Assembly: GCA_021791875.1 (NCBI GenBank)
Contig: JAJYVU010000013.1
Span: 1 to 64,000, forward strand
Length of the DNA stretch: 64,000 nucleotides
Direction of reading: 5' to 3'
From: Acidobacteriota bacterium
GTDB lineage: Bacteria > Acidobacteriota > Terriglobia > Terriglobales > Acidobacteriaceae
Positions within the stretch are counted from its first letter, which is position 1. Every line of letters starts with the position of its first letter. The notes under the pieces are model-generated. The model had not been told where the DNA came from, did not search any database, and worked only from the letters and a program-made list of their open reading frames with translations. The position numbers and the translations under genes were made by a program. Below, piece after piece: positions 1 to 7,624 of this stretch.

Positions 1-985
1 GCCGTCGGACGACAAGGCCTACACCATCTTTGCCCAGTCAGAGGACAGAACCGGATTCGCACGCGGCACGCTTGCCCCGCGCATGGGCATGACCGCACCC
101 ATTCCTCCCATGGATCCTCGCCCCAGGCTCACGATGATCGACATGGGGATGGGCAGCATGGCCGGCATGAAGATGGCCAATATGAACGGCATCGACGGAA
201 TGACGGCAGATGATATGCGGATGGGAAACAAAGTTCATGGCGGCGAGCATTCGCACATGAACGGGAACAATCCAGAAAAAGCCGCTCGCGACCGCATGGC
301 CGAAATCACGAATGCCGCCGAGATGTCGATGGCTTCCATGCCACACATGGGGAACACCAATGCCAGCGTCGGCAAAACCCCGTTCCCACAACCAAGCCCT
401 TACACCACGCCGGCCGTCACCGTCCCGGAATCAGAAATTCGCGCCATCGAGTCGCACCTCAAACCCTCCAATCCAGTCAAACTCCATCTCGGCCCGTCCG
501 TCGCGCAAATCTCCGGGCACGTGGAATCGCGTCTCAACACACCCGGCATTGGCCTCGATCACAATGGCCGACGCGTACTGACTTATGCCGATCTTCGTTC
601 ACCTTATCGCGGAGTCGACGGTAGGCCGCCCTCACGCGAAATTGAACTTCACCTTACCGGCAATATGAATCGCTACATCTGGGGATTCAACGGAGAAAAA
701 TTCTCCAACAACAATCCCATCGTCCTCAAACTCGGTGAACGTGTGCGCTTCGTACTCATCAATGACACGATGATGTCCCATCCCATTCACCTCCACGGCC
801 TCTGGAGCGAACTCGAAAACGGCCACGGAGAACACAGGCCCTTCAAAGACACCATCATCGTGAAACCCTCTGAGCGTGTGACATATCTCGTCAGCGCAGA
901 CACTCCGGGCCGATGGGCCTATCACTGTCACCTGCTCTATCACATGCAAGCGGGCATGTTTCGCGCTGTGGTGGTGCTGCCATGA
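1..985 (+). CDS. copA: Copper resistance protein CopA, multicopper oxidase (5' end outside window)
   Basis: C-terminal part of a periplasmic multicopper oxidase of the CopA/PcoA family, thought to oxidise Cu(I) and help sequester copper. The first complete codon is at position 2. The visible part opens with a CopA-type stretch (FAQSEDRTGFARG), followed by a Met/His-rich region (about 83-360) with repeated MGM, MAGM and MASM motifs typical of Cu(I) ligands. The C-terminal cupredoxin domain holds HPIHLHG (about 779-799) and HCHLLYHMQAGM (about 925-960), the trinuclear and type-1 copper ligands (His, Cys, Met). The stop codon overlaps the copB start (ATGA). The N-terminal domain and Tat signal of the family are not in view. 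Family assignment is secure. Confidence 0.93.
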   Translation, partial: PSDDKAYTIFAQSEDRTGFARGTLAPRMGMTAPIPPMDPRPRLTMIDMGMGSMAGMKMANMNGIDGMTADDMRMGNKVHGGEHSHMNGNNPEKAARDRMAEITNAAEMSMASMPHMGNTNASVGKTPFPQPSPYTTPAVTVPESEIRAIESHLKPSNPVKLHLGPSVAQISGHVESRLNTPGIGLDHNGRRVLTYADLRSPYRGVDGRPPSREIELHLTGNMNRYIWGFNGEKFSNNNPIVLKLGERVRFVLINDTMMSHPIHLHGLWSELENGHGEHRPFKDTIIVKPSERVTYLVSADTPGRWAYHCHLLYHMQAGMFRAVVVLP

Positions 986-1782
986 ACAGATCGCCATCCC
1001 TCGCATTTCCCTCTCTGCTTGTCGTAACCTCGCTCTGGCTCGGGGCGATCTGCTCGCCAACGATTGCAACCGCGCAGTCGACATCCACCCAGTCACCCAC
1101 GAAAGTCACCTCCGCGCTTCCCGGCCTGAAGCCGCCGGACATGGGCCATCAGCTATTTGTTCATGCCCTTCTCGATCAGTTCGAGGGCCGCACCAATGGC
1201 CCGGACAATGAATTCCGCTGGGACGGCGAAGGCTGGATCGGCACGGACATGAACAGGCTTTGGATTAAGTCCGAAGGTTTTGCAGGCAATGGAATCGTCA
1301 GCGACGGTGACCAGGAATTTCTCTACGACCGCCCCATTCCGCGCCTCCGCTACTTCGACGCGCAGGTCGGCGTACGCGAAGATATCGATTCCGGTCCATT
1401 ACGTAGCTGGGCAGCCATCGGCATCGAAGGATTGGCACCCTACTTCTTCGAGTTCGCCCCGACTCTCTACATCGGCAGGAACGGCGACGTCGCCGGCCGC
1501 ATCAACGCGGCCTATGAGCTGCTCTTCACGCAACGCCTAATCGCCGAGCCGCAAGCCGAGCTCAACTTCTACAGCCAGGATGACCCGGCACGCGGCACCG
1601 GCTCAGGATTATCTGAAATCGATACAGGTATCCGCCTCCGTTACGAATTCAGCCGCAAATTCGCGCCATACATCGGCTTTGCCTACAACGGCCGATACGG
1701 CGACGCGGCCACCTTCGCGCGTCAGGCTGGAGAATCCCCCCGCAACCCAGCCTTCGTATTCGGCATTCGCACCTGGTACTGA
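982..1782 (+). CDS. copB: Copper resistance protein CopB, outer membrane
   Basis: Outer-membrane partner of CopA (CopB/PcoB family), 266 residues. The ATG at 982 overlaps the copA stop by four bases, so the two are translationally coupled; an upstream in-frame codon at 913 would run into copA and is not preferred. Residues 1 to about 32 form a signal peptide ending near ATAQS. The mature protein begins with a short linker, then MGHQLFVHALLDQFEG, the typical start of the CopB domain, and continues as alternating beta strands to a terminal aromatic residue (...FGIRTWY), as expected of a barrel protein. The Met-rich N-terminal segment found in several CopB proteins is missing; CopA carries such a region instead. 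Confidence 0.92.
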   Translation: MNRSPSLAFPSLLVVTSLWLGAICSPTIATAQSTSTQSPTKVTSALPGLKPPDMGHQLFVHALLDQFEGRTNGPDNEFRWDGEGWIGTDMNRLWIKSEGFAGNGIVSDGDQEFLYDRPIPRLRYFDAQVGVREDIDSGPLRSWAAIGIEGLAPYFFEFAPTLYIGRNGDVAGRINAAYELLFTQRLIAEPQAELNFYSQDDPARGTGSGLSEIDTGIRLRYEFSRKFAPYIGFAYNGRYGDAATFARQAGESPRNPAFVFGIRTWY

Positions 1783-1866
1783 TCCACGCAAACCAGACAT
1801 TCGTGGCCCGGCAAATCGCCGGGCCTGCTCAACCCTGGTTCGCACTACAGAAACACAGCTATGGGC

Positions 1867-1908
1867 TGGTGATCCTCGCAAGATTCGAACCTGTGACCTG
1901 CGGTTTAG
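1867..1908 (-). repeat. Truncated copy of the tRNA-Arg 3' half, probable attachment-site repeat
   Basis: These 42 bases match the 3' half of the tRNA-Arg gene at 2977-3018 at 38 of 42 positions and in the same orientation. The copy includes the CCA end, the T arm (with GGTTCGAATC on the minus strand) and the 3' side of the anticodon stem, and then diverges. It has no 5' half and cannot be a functional tRNA. A direct repeat of a tRNA 3' end near an intact tRNA is the usual footprint of integration by a tyrosine recombinase. The footprint is seen; the integration event is inferred. Confidence 0.75.
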
Positions 1909-2074
1909 TGCCCCGTCCCGATTTTCCGCTCGGTGAATGATACGAATTATCCAGCCGTCAGGCGTCCAAGAGCTCACTGGCGAACCTCACCATTTTGCGT
2001 CACAACAATCGGTGACTCAAATCACAGCTTTCAAAGTTTGTCCTACACAACCTATTTCAAGGGAGGGGAGAGCA

Positions 2075-2316
2075 TTGGCTCTCCTATCCTCTTCCATGGT
2101 CGCCTACGGGCAAGAAATTCATTGCAACTACGATCATGGCAGCGACTTCACTACCTACAAGACCTACCAGTGGGTCCCGCCAGGAAACAGCTGATCTGGC
2201 GAGGAGAAGTCACCAGGATGATCCAGCCCAGCAAAGATCTGGACAAGAACTATAAGAATTTTCAGAAAGCGCTGGCCAGGCTCTTTAAGAATTTTCCTCC
2301 CAAAGCGAAGCAATAA
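2075..2316 (+). pseudogene. DUF4136-family lipoprotein-like gene with internal deletion and frame change
   Basis: Two pieces of one DUF4136-like protein lie in different frames. The first (a TTG at 2075 behind GGGAGGGG, or the ATG at 2096) encodes a short hydrophobic leader ending in AYGQE and then YDHGSDFTTYKTYQWVP, the family's N-terminal motif; it stops at 2194. In the next frame the sequence continues with LIWRGEVT and ends LARLFKNFPPKAKQ, which resembles the family's C-terminus. Members are usually 170-200 residues, so roughly 100 central residues are missing. The neighbouring tRNA fragment fits a decayed accessory segment. The family call rests on motif recognition only. Confidence 0.6.
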
Positions 2317-2372
2317 ATCAAGCGTCGGCGCTGTGGTGTTGTTCGAGACATTGCCGGCCTGGAGACAACAAC

Positions 2373-2900
2373 ATGAGCGAACCCAAATCGACCTTGAAGC
2401 AAAAGGCGCGGCAGGGGCTGAAAGAGTATCTGACAATTGCTGGTTATCTCTGGGTCGTCTTCGCATTGTTTGTCCTATACAAATCAGTCGTTCTCGCCGA
2501 ACACCATATTCCTTTTGCCCCGCAGGGAGTAGCGCTGCTAAACGCGCTGGCGCTCGCAAAAGTCATGATGGTCGCCCAGCACCTTCACATGGGTGAAAAG
2601 TTCAAGCAGGCACCGCTCATTTACACGACCCTTTTCAAGTCAATTGCTTTCGCCATCGTACTTGGCTGCTTCAAGATAGTTGAGGAAGTATTGAAGGGCC
2701 TGTATCACGGGGAATCTCTCAACGAGAGCGTTCACAGGATCGGCGGCGCGCTCGAAGGAATCCTGGTGCTGATGACGATTCTGACCGTCGTCCTGATCCC
2801 ATATTTTGCGTTCATGGAGCTGGACAGTATCCTCGGCAAAGGCAGTCTAAGGAAACTTCTATTCTCCTCTCGCCATACTGCTGAGGGTTACCGGCGCTGA
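2373..2900 (+). CDS. Unknown four-helix integral membrane protein
   Basis: 175 residues, not recognised. The N-terminus is charged (MSEPKSTLKQKARQ), followed by hydrophobic segments at about residues 20-42, 50-68, 82-105 and 124-148, and a basic C-terminal tail. This predicts an inner-membrane protein. No catalytic motif is visible. It stands alone between the truncated tRNA copy and the intact tRNA-Arg, so it may be cargo of a small integrated segment. A hairpin terminator follows 29 bases after the stop. Its base composition is less GC-biased than the housekeeping genes further right. Real coding is likely from the clean membrane pattern; function is unknown. Confidence 0.7.
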   Translation: MSEPKSTLKQKARQGLKEYLTIAGYLWVVFALFVLYKSVVLAEHHIPFAPQGVALLNALALAKVMMVAQHLHMGEKFKQAPLIYTTLFKSIAFAIVLGCFKIVEEVLKGLYHGESLNESVHRIGGALEGILVLMTILTVVLIPYFAFMELDSILGKGSLRKLLFSSRHTAEGYRR

Positions 2901-2928
2901 AACCGGTACTGGCACTACACAAGAGAAA

Positions 2929-2948
2929 AGAGGCTGTCGCCAGCCTCT
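2929..2948. terminator. Perfect 8-bp hairpin, possible bidirectional terminator
   Basis: AGAGGCTG pairs perfectly with CAGCCTCT around a four-base loop. A T-rich stretch follows on the plus strand (CATTTATTTTG) and another on the minus strand (CTTTTCTCTT). It could therefore end both the membrane-protein transcript and the tRNA-Arg transcript. Confidence 0.7.
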
Positions 2949-2976
2949 CATAATCCATTTATTTTGTGGTGTTTAC

Positions 2977-3053
2977 TGGTGACCCTGGCAAGATTCGAAC
3001 TTGCGACCTGCGGTTTAGGAAACCGTCGCTCTATCCACCTGAGCTACAGGGCC
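2977..3053 (-). tRNA. tRNA-Arg (anticodon CCU)
   Basis: A complete 77-base cloverleaf on the minus strand with an encoded CCA end. The acceptor stem GGCCCTG pairs with CAGGGTC (one G-T pair), the D loop contains the usual AGCTCAGGTGGATAGAGC, the anticodon loop reads TTCCTAA (anticodon CCT in DNA), and the T arm contains GTTCGAATC. The top pair of the anticodon stem is an A-C mismatch. It reads AGG arginine codons. Its 3' half is duplicated at 1867-1908, and its 3' end faces that copy, as expected if it served as an integration target. Confidence 0.96.
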
Positions 3054-3161
3054 ACACTCAAAGTTTACAATGCTCTGCCATTTCTCCGTCATACACATCA
3101 GCACATCCAATATTTGCGCGCTGCTGGCGGCACTCCCTCGCTCACATTCATCTAACCGGCC

Positions 3162-4160
3162 ATGCGCGCTGCCGTGCTGCACCAACCCGGCCCCATTGCA
3201 AGTCAGCCCCTCACCATCGAAGACGTTCCCATCCCCGAACCCGGTCCAGATGAAGTCCTCCTCAGAGTTGAAGCCTGCGGCGTCTGCCGCACCGATCTTC
3301 ATATCGCCGCCGGCGACCTAAAGCCGCAACACCCCGCCATCATTCCAGGCCATCAAATCGTCGGACGCATCGAACGCGCCGGCAAAGGTGTGAATCACCT
3401 CAAGCTCAAAGCCCGCGTCGGCGTTTCATGGATGGGCGGCGTCGACGGCGACTGCCCGCTGTGCCGCAAAGGCCTCGAAAACCTCTGCGACAATCCCGTC
3501 TTCACCGGCTATTCCGTCAATGGCGGTTATGCCGAGTATGCCGTAGTCCGCGCCAATTTCTGCTTTGACCTGCCGGACGATCGCTCCGCAACAGCACTCG
3601 CGCCGTTGCTCTGCGCCGGGATCATCGGCTTTCGCAGCCTCCGCGTAGCGGGCGTGCAACCCGGCGACCGCGTCGGTCTCTTCGGCTTCGGAGCATCCGC
3701 CCACCTCGCCATCGAAGTCCTCCACCACTGGGACTGCCAAGTTTATGTCGCCACGCGCGGCGAAGAGCACCGCCAGCTCGCCCGCGAGCTCGGCGCAACC
3801 TGGGTCGGTGACGCGACGGACAAGCCTCCTGTCCTGCTCGACTCCGCCGTCACATTCGCGCCCGTCGGCAGCGTCGTCATCTCCGCACTCGGTTCCCTGC
3901 GCAAAGGTGGAATCGTCGCCATCAATGCGATCCACCTTGACCACATCCCCGAGTTTGACTACGACTCGCTCCTCTGGGGCGAGCGCCAATTGCGCAGCGT
4001 CGCCAACATGACCCGCCAGGACGCGAAAGACTTCATCTCCCTCGCCATGGAAATCGGCATCACACCCCGCACTCGCATCTTCTCGCTCGATCAGGCCAAC
4101 GAAGCGCTCGCCGCCATCGAGCATGACGAAATCAACGGCGCAGCGGTGATGACTCCCTAA
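3162..4160 (+). CDS. Zinc-dependent alcohol dehydrogenase family protein
   Basis: 332-residue medium-chain dehydrogenase/reductase; expected to oxidise an alcohol with NAD(P). The catalytic-zinc region is present (C39-G-V-C42, H47, then G63-H-Q65, where Gln replaces the more usual Glu). The nucleotide-binding Rossmann segment contains GLFGFGASAHLAIE. The structural-zinc loop is unusual: C98, C101 and C109 are conserved but the first of the usual four cysteines is Asp95. The overall pattern (GVSWMGG, GYAEYAV, LLCAGIIGFRSLR) fits a subgroup of zinc-binding dehydrogenases that I recall as uncharacterised. Its stop overlaps the stop of the convergent methyltransferase by four bases. Substrate unknown. 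Confidence 0.9.
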   Translation: MRAAVLHQPGPIASQPLTIEDVPIPEPGPDEVLLRVEACGVCRTDLHIAAGDLKPQHPAIIPGHQIVGRIERAGKGVNHLKLKARVGVSWMGGVDGDCPLCRKGLENLCDNPVFTGYSVNGGYAEYAVVRANFCFDLPDDRSATALAPLLCAGIIGFRSLRVAGVQPGDRVGLFGFGASAHLAIEVLHHWDCQVYVATRGEEHRQLARELGATWVGDATDKPPVLLDSAVTFAPVGSVVISALGSLRKGGIVAINAIHLDHIPEFDYDSLLWGERQLRSVANMTRQDAKDFISLAMEIGITPRTRIFSLDQANEALAAIEHDEINGAAVMTP

Positions 4161-4825
4161 TCGTTCACGCGAATCAGCGTGAACCCGTCGTAGCCCTTGC
4201 TCCCAACCGTCTGCACCGTCGTTGCCGTTACCCTCGGCTCGGCCGCCACCGCTTCGTTAAATCGCCGAATCCCCGCGACCAGCGAATCAGTCGTCTCCGC
4301 GTTCGCAACCTCACCATCGCGAATCACGTTGTCTACCATGATCACCGTGCCTGGCCGCGACAACCGCACCGCCCACTCAAAATACGGCGCGCAGTTCTCC
4401 TTGTCCGCGTCGATAAACACAAAATCGAACGGCCCCGCGCCTTCGGCTTCCAGCTTCGGCAGGGTATCCAGCGCCGGGCCCAATCGCTGGTCCACGCGTT
4501 CACTCAAGCCCGCCCGAGCAATGTTCTCCCGCGCCACTTCAAAGTGCTTCGCGGCAAACTCCAGCGTCACCAGCCGCCCATCGGCGGGCAGCGCGCGCGC
4601 CATCCATATCGTGCTGTAACCGCCCAGCGTTCCAAGCTCCAGTATCCGCCGCGCTCCCTGCATCTTGGTCATAATGTGCAGCAGCCTACCCTGGCTCGGC
4701 GTCACCGCAATCGTCGGCAAACCCGCGTCTTCACTGGCCTTCCGCGCGGCTTCCAGCACCGCATCTGTCGGAATCAACAGCCCGTCTACATACTCTTCAA
4801 CCTTGGTCCACAATTTCTGAGACAA
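4157..4825 (-). CDS. SAM-dependent O-methyltransferase (caffeoyl-CoA OMT type)
   Basis: 222 residues, the usual size for the bacterial O-methyltransferase family 3 (COMT-like). The SAM-binding motif LELGTLGGYSTIW lies near residue 63, the acidic residue closing the second strand is in LVTLEFAAKHFEVA, and the metal-binding pair appears as VFIDADKEN and VMVDNVIRDGEV. It should transfer a methyl group from SAM to a hydroxyl on an unknown, probably phenolic, acceptor. It lies 28 bases downstream of the DinB-like gene on the same strand and may be the last gene of the glyQ-glyS transcript. Its 3' end overlaps that of the convergent dehydrogenase. Confidence 0.88.
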   Translation of the reverse strand: MSQKLWTKVEEYVDGLLIPTDAVLEAARKASEDAGLPTIAVTPSQGRLLHIMTKMQGARRILELGTLGGYSTIWMARALPADGRLVTLEFAAKHFEVARENIARAGLSERVDQRLGPALDTLPKLEAEGAGPFDFVFIDADKENCAPYFEWAVRLSRPGTVIMVDNVIRDGEVANAETTDSLVAGIRRFNEAVAAEPRVTATTVQTVGSKGYDGFTLIRVND

Positions 4826-4853
4826 TTATTCCCCCTCACTCATCGCGCACTCG

Positions 4854-5402
4854 CTATCTTTGGCTCGCCGTGCCCGCTTGTACCTTGCGATTAAACTCCG
4901 CTGACTGATTGCGCGGAACCGTCAGCGCTTCCCACTTCTCACTTGAAAATTGCTTTGCCAGCAGCACAATCTGCCCCACGTGATAGGGGTAATGCGCCAG
5001 TTGCCGGTTGATCGCCTGCATCACCGAGTGAGCCTCGCCGCGAATCATCACCCTCCGCGTCAAATCCTCCTCACGCAGCGGCTCCAGCGCCCCAAACAGG
5101 CGCGCCCACCCCTCGTCCCACATCTGCATCAGCTCGGCCCGCGTCGCCGGTGGATCGATAAACTCACTGTCACGATTACGATTTGGCTTCTCCCCGTCCG
5201 AAGTCAAGAAATCCGTCCACCGCGACCGCATGTTGCCGGCCATGTGTTTCACAATCACGGCAATCGAATTCGACTCTTCGTTCTCCGCCAGGAACAACTG
5301 CTCGTCTGTCACCTGTGCCATCGCACGCTCGGCCAGCTTCTTGTACTGGCGGAACACCGCCAGCGCATCTTCCAGGTACGACGTCGTAAACTCCAGCGCC
5401 AT
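4854..5402 (-). CDS. DinB-like four-helix protein (DUF1572 type)
   Basis: 182 residues from the ATG at 5402; a GTG directly before it is also possible, but the GGAGG sits at better spacing for the ATG. The predicted all-helical protein shows the DinB/DUF1572 pattern: a first metal-type His in VIVKHMAGN (about residue 53) and the pair in HYPYHVGQIV (about 137-141), which together suggest a His3 metal site. Such proteins include thiol-dependent transferases, but this subgroup has no assigned function that I know. It begins 17 bases after glyS ends on the same strand, so it is probably cotranscribed with the glycyl-tRNA synthetase genes. Fold call is firm, role is not. Confidence 0.82.
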   Translation of the reverse strand: MALEFTTSYLEDALAVFRQYKKLAERAMAQVTDEQLFLAENEESNSIAVIVKHMAGNMRSRWTDFLTSDGEKPNRNRDSEFIDPPATRAELMQMWDEGWARLFGALEPLREEDLTRRVMIRGEAHSVMQAINRQLAHYPYHVGQIVLLAKQFSSEKWEALTVPRNQSAEFNRKVQAGTASQR

Positions 5403-5419
5403 CACAACCTCCCCGGCAG

Positions 5420-7564
5420 TCAGCCCGCAACAATCTCCGAGAAATCCGCAATCGACGAAAAACTCTCCAGCACAAACTGGATCAGCGCCAGCCGGTTCCT
5501 GCGCAGTTTTTCGTCATCCACCATCACCATCACTCTGTCGAAAAACAGATCCACATCCGGCCGCAGCGTCGCAATTTTTTCCAGCGCTGCCTTGTATTCG
5601 CGCTGCGCCCGCAATTCCCCCACTACCGGAGCCAGCTTGCTTGCCGCGCGAAAAACTCCCGTCTCGGCCTCATCCGTCAGAAGGCTTTCGCTCACGTCCA
5701 GCTGTTCGCCAGCCTTGAGTAATCCCTTTTCCGCCGCCTGCCGCAGAATGTTCTTGCTCCGCTTGAACGCCGTCGCGATTGCAGCAAAATCTTCCGAACC
5801 GCGCACCTCACTTAAGTCCTTCGCGCGAGCAACTGTGTCGCGCACATCATCCCAACCAACTCCCACTTTGCCGCTAACGACGTTATTCATAACGGCATTA
5901 ACGATGTCATAGGCAAAGCCTCGGACATCACGTAAATAAAACTCAACTCTTTCACGGAGAAAGTTAAGTAGCTTTGCCGCTTCATCATCGTTGTGACCTA
6001 ATCTGCCCGACACCTCTGGGGACCAACCCATCAGCTCGATCATGGTCAGCGGAATCGCAGACTCCGCCAGAATCTTCACCACCGCATTCGCCGCGCGACG
6101 CAGCGCATACGGGTCCTTCGATCCCGTAGGCTCCAGCCCAATCCCAAACATCTGCGTAATCGTTGCAATCCGATCCGCCAAACCCAGCAGTTGCCCTTCT
6201 ACCGTCGGCGGAATCGCATCCTCCATCGAAGCTGGCGAGTACTGCCAGTAGATCGCCTGCGCTACGGCCTCGCCTTCATCCTGCGCCCGCGCGTACAGCC
6301 CGCCTACCTGCCCCTGCAGCTCGGTAAATTCCTTCACCAGTTCCGTCGTCAAATCGGTCTTCGCCAACTCCACCGCGCGCAGCAGCGCCTTCTCATCCAC
6401 GGCAACACCCTGCTGCTTCACCAGGTCTGCGAGCCGCTTCGCAATCTCGCGATTCGCCTGCGTCTTATCCCAATAGCTGCCAAGTTCCTTATGAAACGTC
6501 ACCGCCTGCAGCATATCCACGCGATCCGCCAGCGAAATCTTCTGGTCCACCGTCCAGAAAAACCGCGCGTCGTTAAACCGCGCCCGCAGCACGCGCTCAT
6601 TCCCATGCTGAATAATCCCCGCCGCTTCCTCATCCGGCTCTGTATTCAGTACCGTCAGGAAATACGGTGCCAGCTTGCCCTTCGCATCCTCCACCGCAAA
6701 GTACTTCTGGTGATCGCGCATCACCGTCACCAGTACTTCTTCCGGCAGCTCAAGATACTCGTGTTCAAAGCCGCCCAGCAGTACCGACGGCCATTCCGTC
6801 AGGTGCGTCACCGTGTCCACCAGCGGCTCATCCTCGCGCCACAGCGCACCCTCCACTTTGCGCGTCGCATGATCCAGTGCCTTGCGAATCTTCTGCCGCC
6901 GCACTTCCACATCGGCCAGCACCTTCGCCGACTCCAACTTCTTCAGGTAATCCGCCGGCTTCACAATCTCCACCGGCTCGCTGCCATGGAGAATGCGATG
7001 CCCATAGGTCGCGCGCCCCGCCGTCACTCCTGCAAACTCCACGGGAATCACCGCCTCGTCCACCAGTGCGACCATCCACTGCACCGGCCGCACAAACCGT
7101 TCCGGCTTGCCTTCGCGCCAGTACATATTCTTCGGCCAGTAGATCGCGGCGATCTCCTTTGGCAGCGCTTCTTCCAGAATCTCCGCCGCCGTGCGCCCCT
7201 TGCGAACCGTGCTCGCGCCCACGTACTCGCCCCTTGGCGTCTGCACTTTTTTGAGATTTGTAACCGCCACGCCTGCTTTTTTCGCAAACGCCTGCGCCGC
7301 CGGTCCCGGCTCGCCATCCTTGAATGCGATATTCCACGCCGGACCCGTCAGGTGTTCTTCCATGTCCGCTTGCGCCTCGCGCACGCCACTCACCAGCACC
7401 GCCAGCCTGCGCGGCGTCGAATAGCTCTGCGCCTCCTGGCCCGGCTCCAGCAACTGCTCCCGCGTCAACAGCTCAAAAACCCGCCGCGCCAGCTCATCCT
7501 CGGCCGCCGCAATCATCCGCGCGGGAATCTCTTCCAGTCCTACTTCAAAAAGAAAGTCAGCCAT
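5420..7564 (-). CDS. glyS: Glycyl-tRNA synthetase, beta subunit
   Basis: 714 residues, near the usual size of about 690. The beta chain of the bacterial alpha2-beta2 glycyl-tRNA synthetase recognises and binds tRNA-Gly. The N-terminus shows the family opening FLFEVGLEEIPARM, followed by SYSTPRRLAVLV, then DHQKYFAV, ARFNDARFFWTVD and GLADRIATITQMF, and a C-terminal tRNA-binding helical part ending near FFDRVMVMVDDE. It lies 60 bases after glyQ on the same strand, the classical alpha-beta order. No unusual feature was seen. Confidence 0.97.
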   Translation of the reverse strand: MADFLFEVGLEEIPARMIAAAEDELARRVFELLTREQLLEPGQEAQSYSTPRRLAVLVSGVREAQADMEEHLTGPAWNIAFKDGEPGPAAQAFAKKAGVAVTNLKKVQTPRGEYVGASTVRKGRTAAEILEEALPKEIAAIYWPKNMYWREGKPERFVRPVQWMVALVDEAVIPVEFAGVTAGRATYGHRILHGSEPVEIVKPADYLKKLESAKVLADVEVRRQKIRKALDHATRKVEGALWREDEPLVDTVTHLTEWPSVLLGGFEHEYLELPEEVLVTVMRDHQKYFAVEDAKGKLAPYFLTVLNTEPDEEAAGIIQHGNERVLRARFNDARFFWTVDQKISLADRVDMLQAVTFHKELGSYWDKTQANREIAKRLADLVKQQGVAVDEKALLRAVELAKTDLTTELVKEFTELQGQVGGLYARAQDEGEAVAQAIYWQYSPASMEDAIPPTVEGQLLGLADRIATITQMFGIGLEPTGSKDPYALRRAANAVVKILAESAIPLTMIELMGWSPEVSGRLGHNDDEAAKLLNFLRERVEFYLRDVRGFAYDIVNAVMNNVVSGKVGVGWDDVRDTVARAKDLSEVRGSEDFAAIATAFKRSKNILRQAAEKGLLKAGEQLDVSESLLTDEAETGVFRAASKLAPVVGELRAQREYKAALEKIATLRPDVDLFFDRVMVMVDDEKLRRNRLALIQFVLESFSSIADFSEIVAG

Positions 7565-7624
7565 CTCATCTCTTTCGCGCTATCTGCGCTGTTTTCACAC
7601 TGCTGCGCCGCCCGGCGCCAATTC

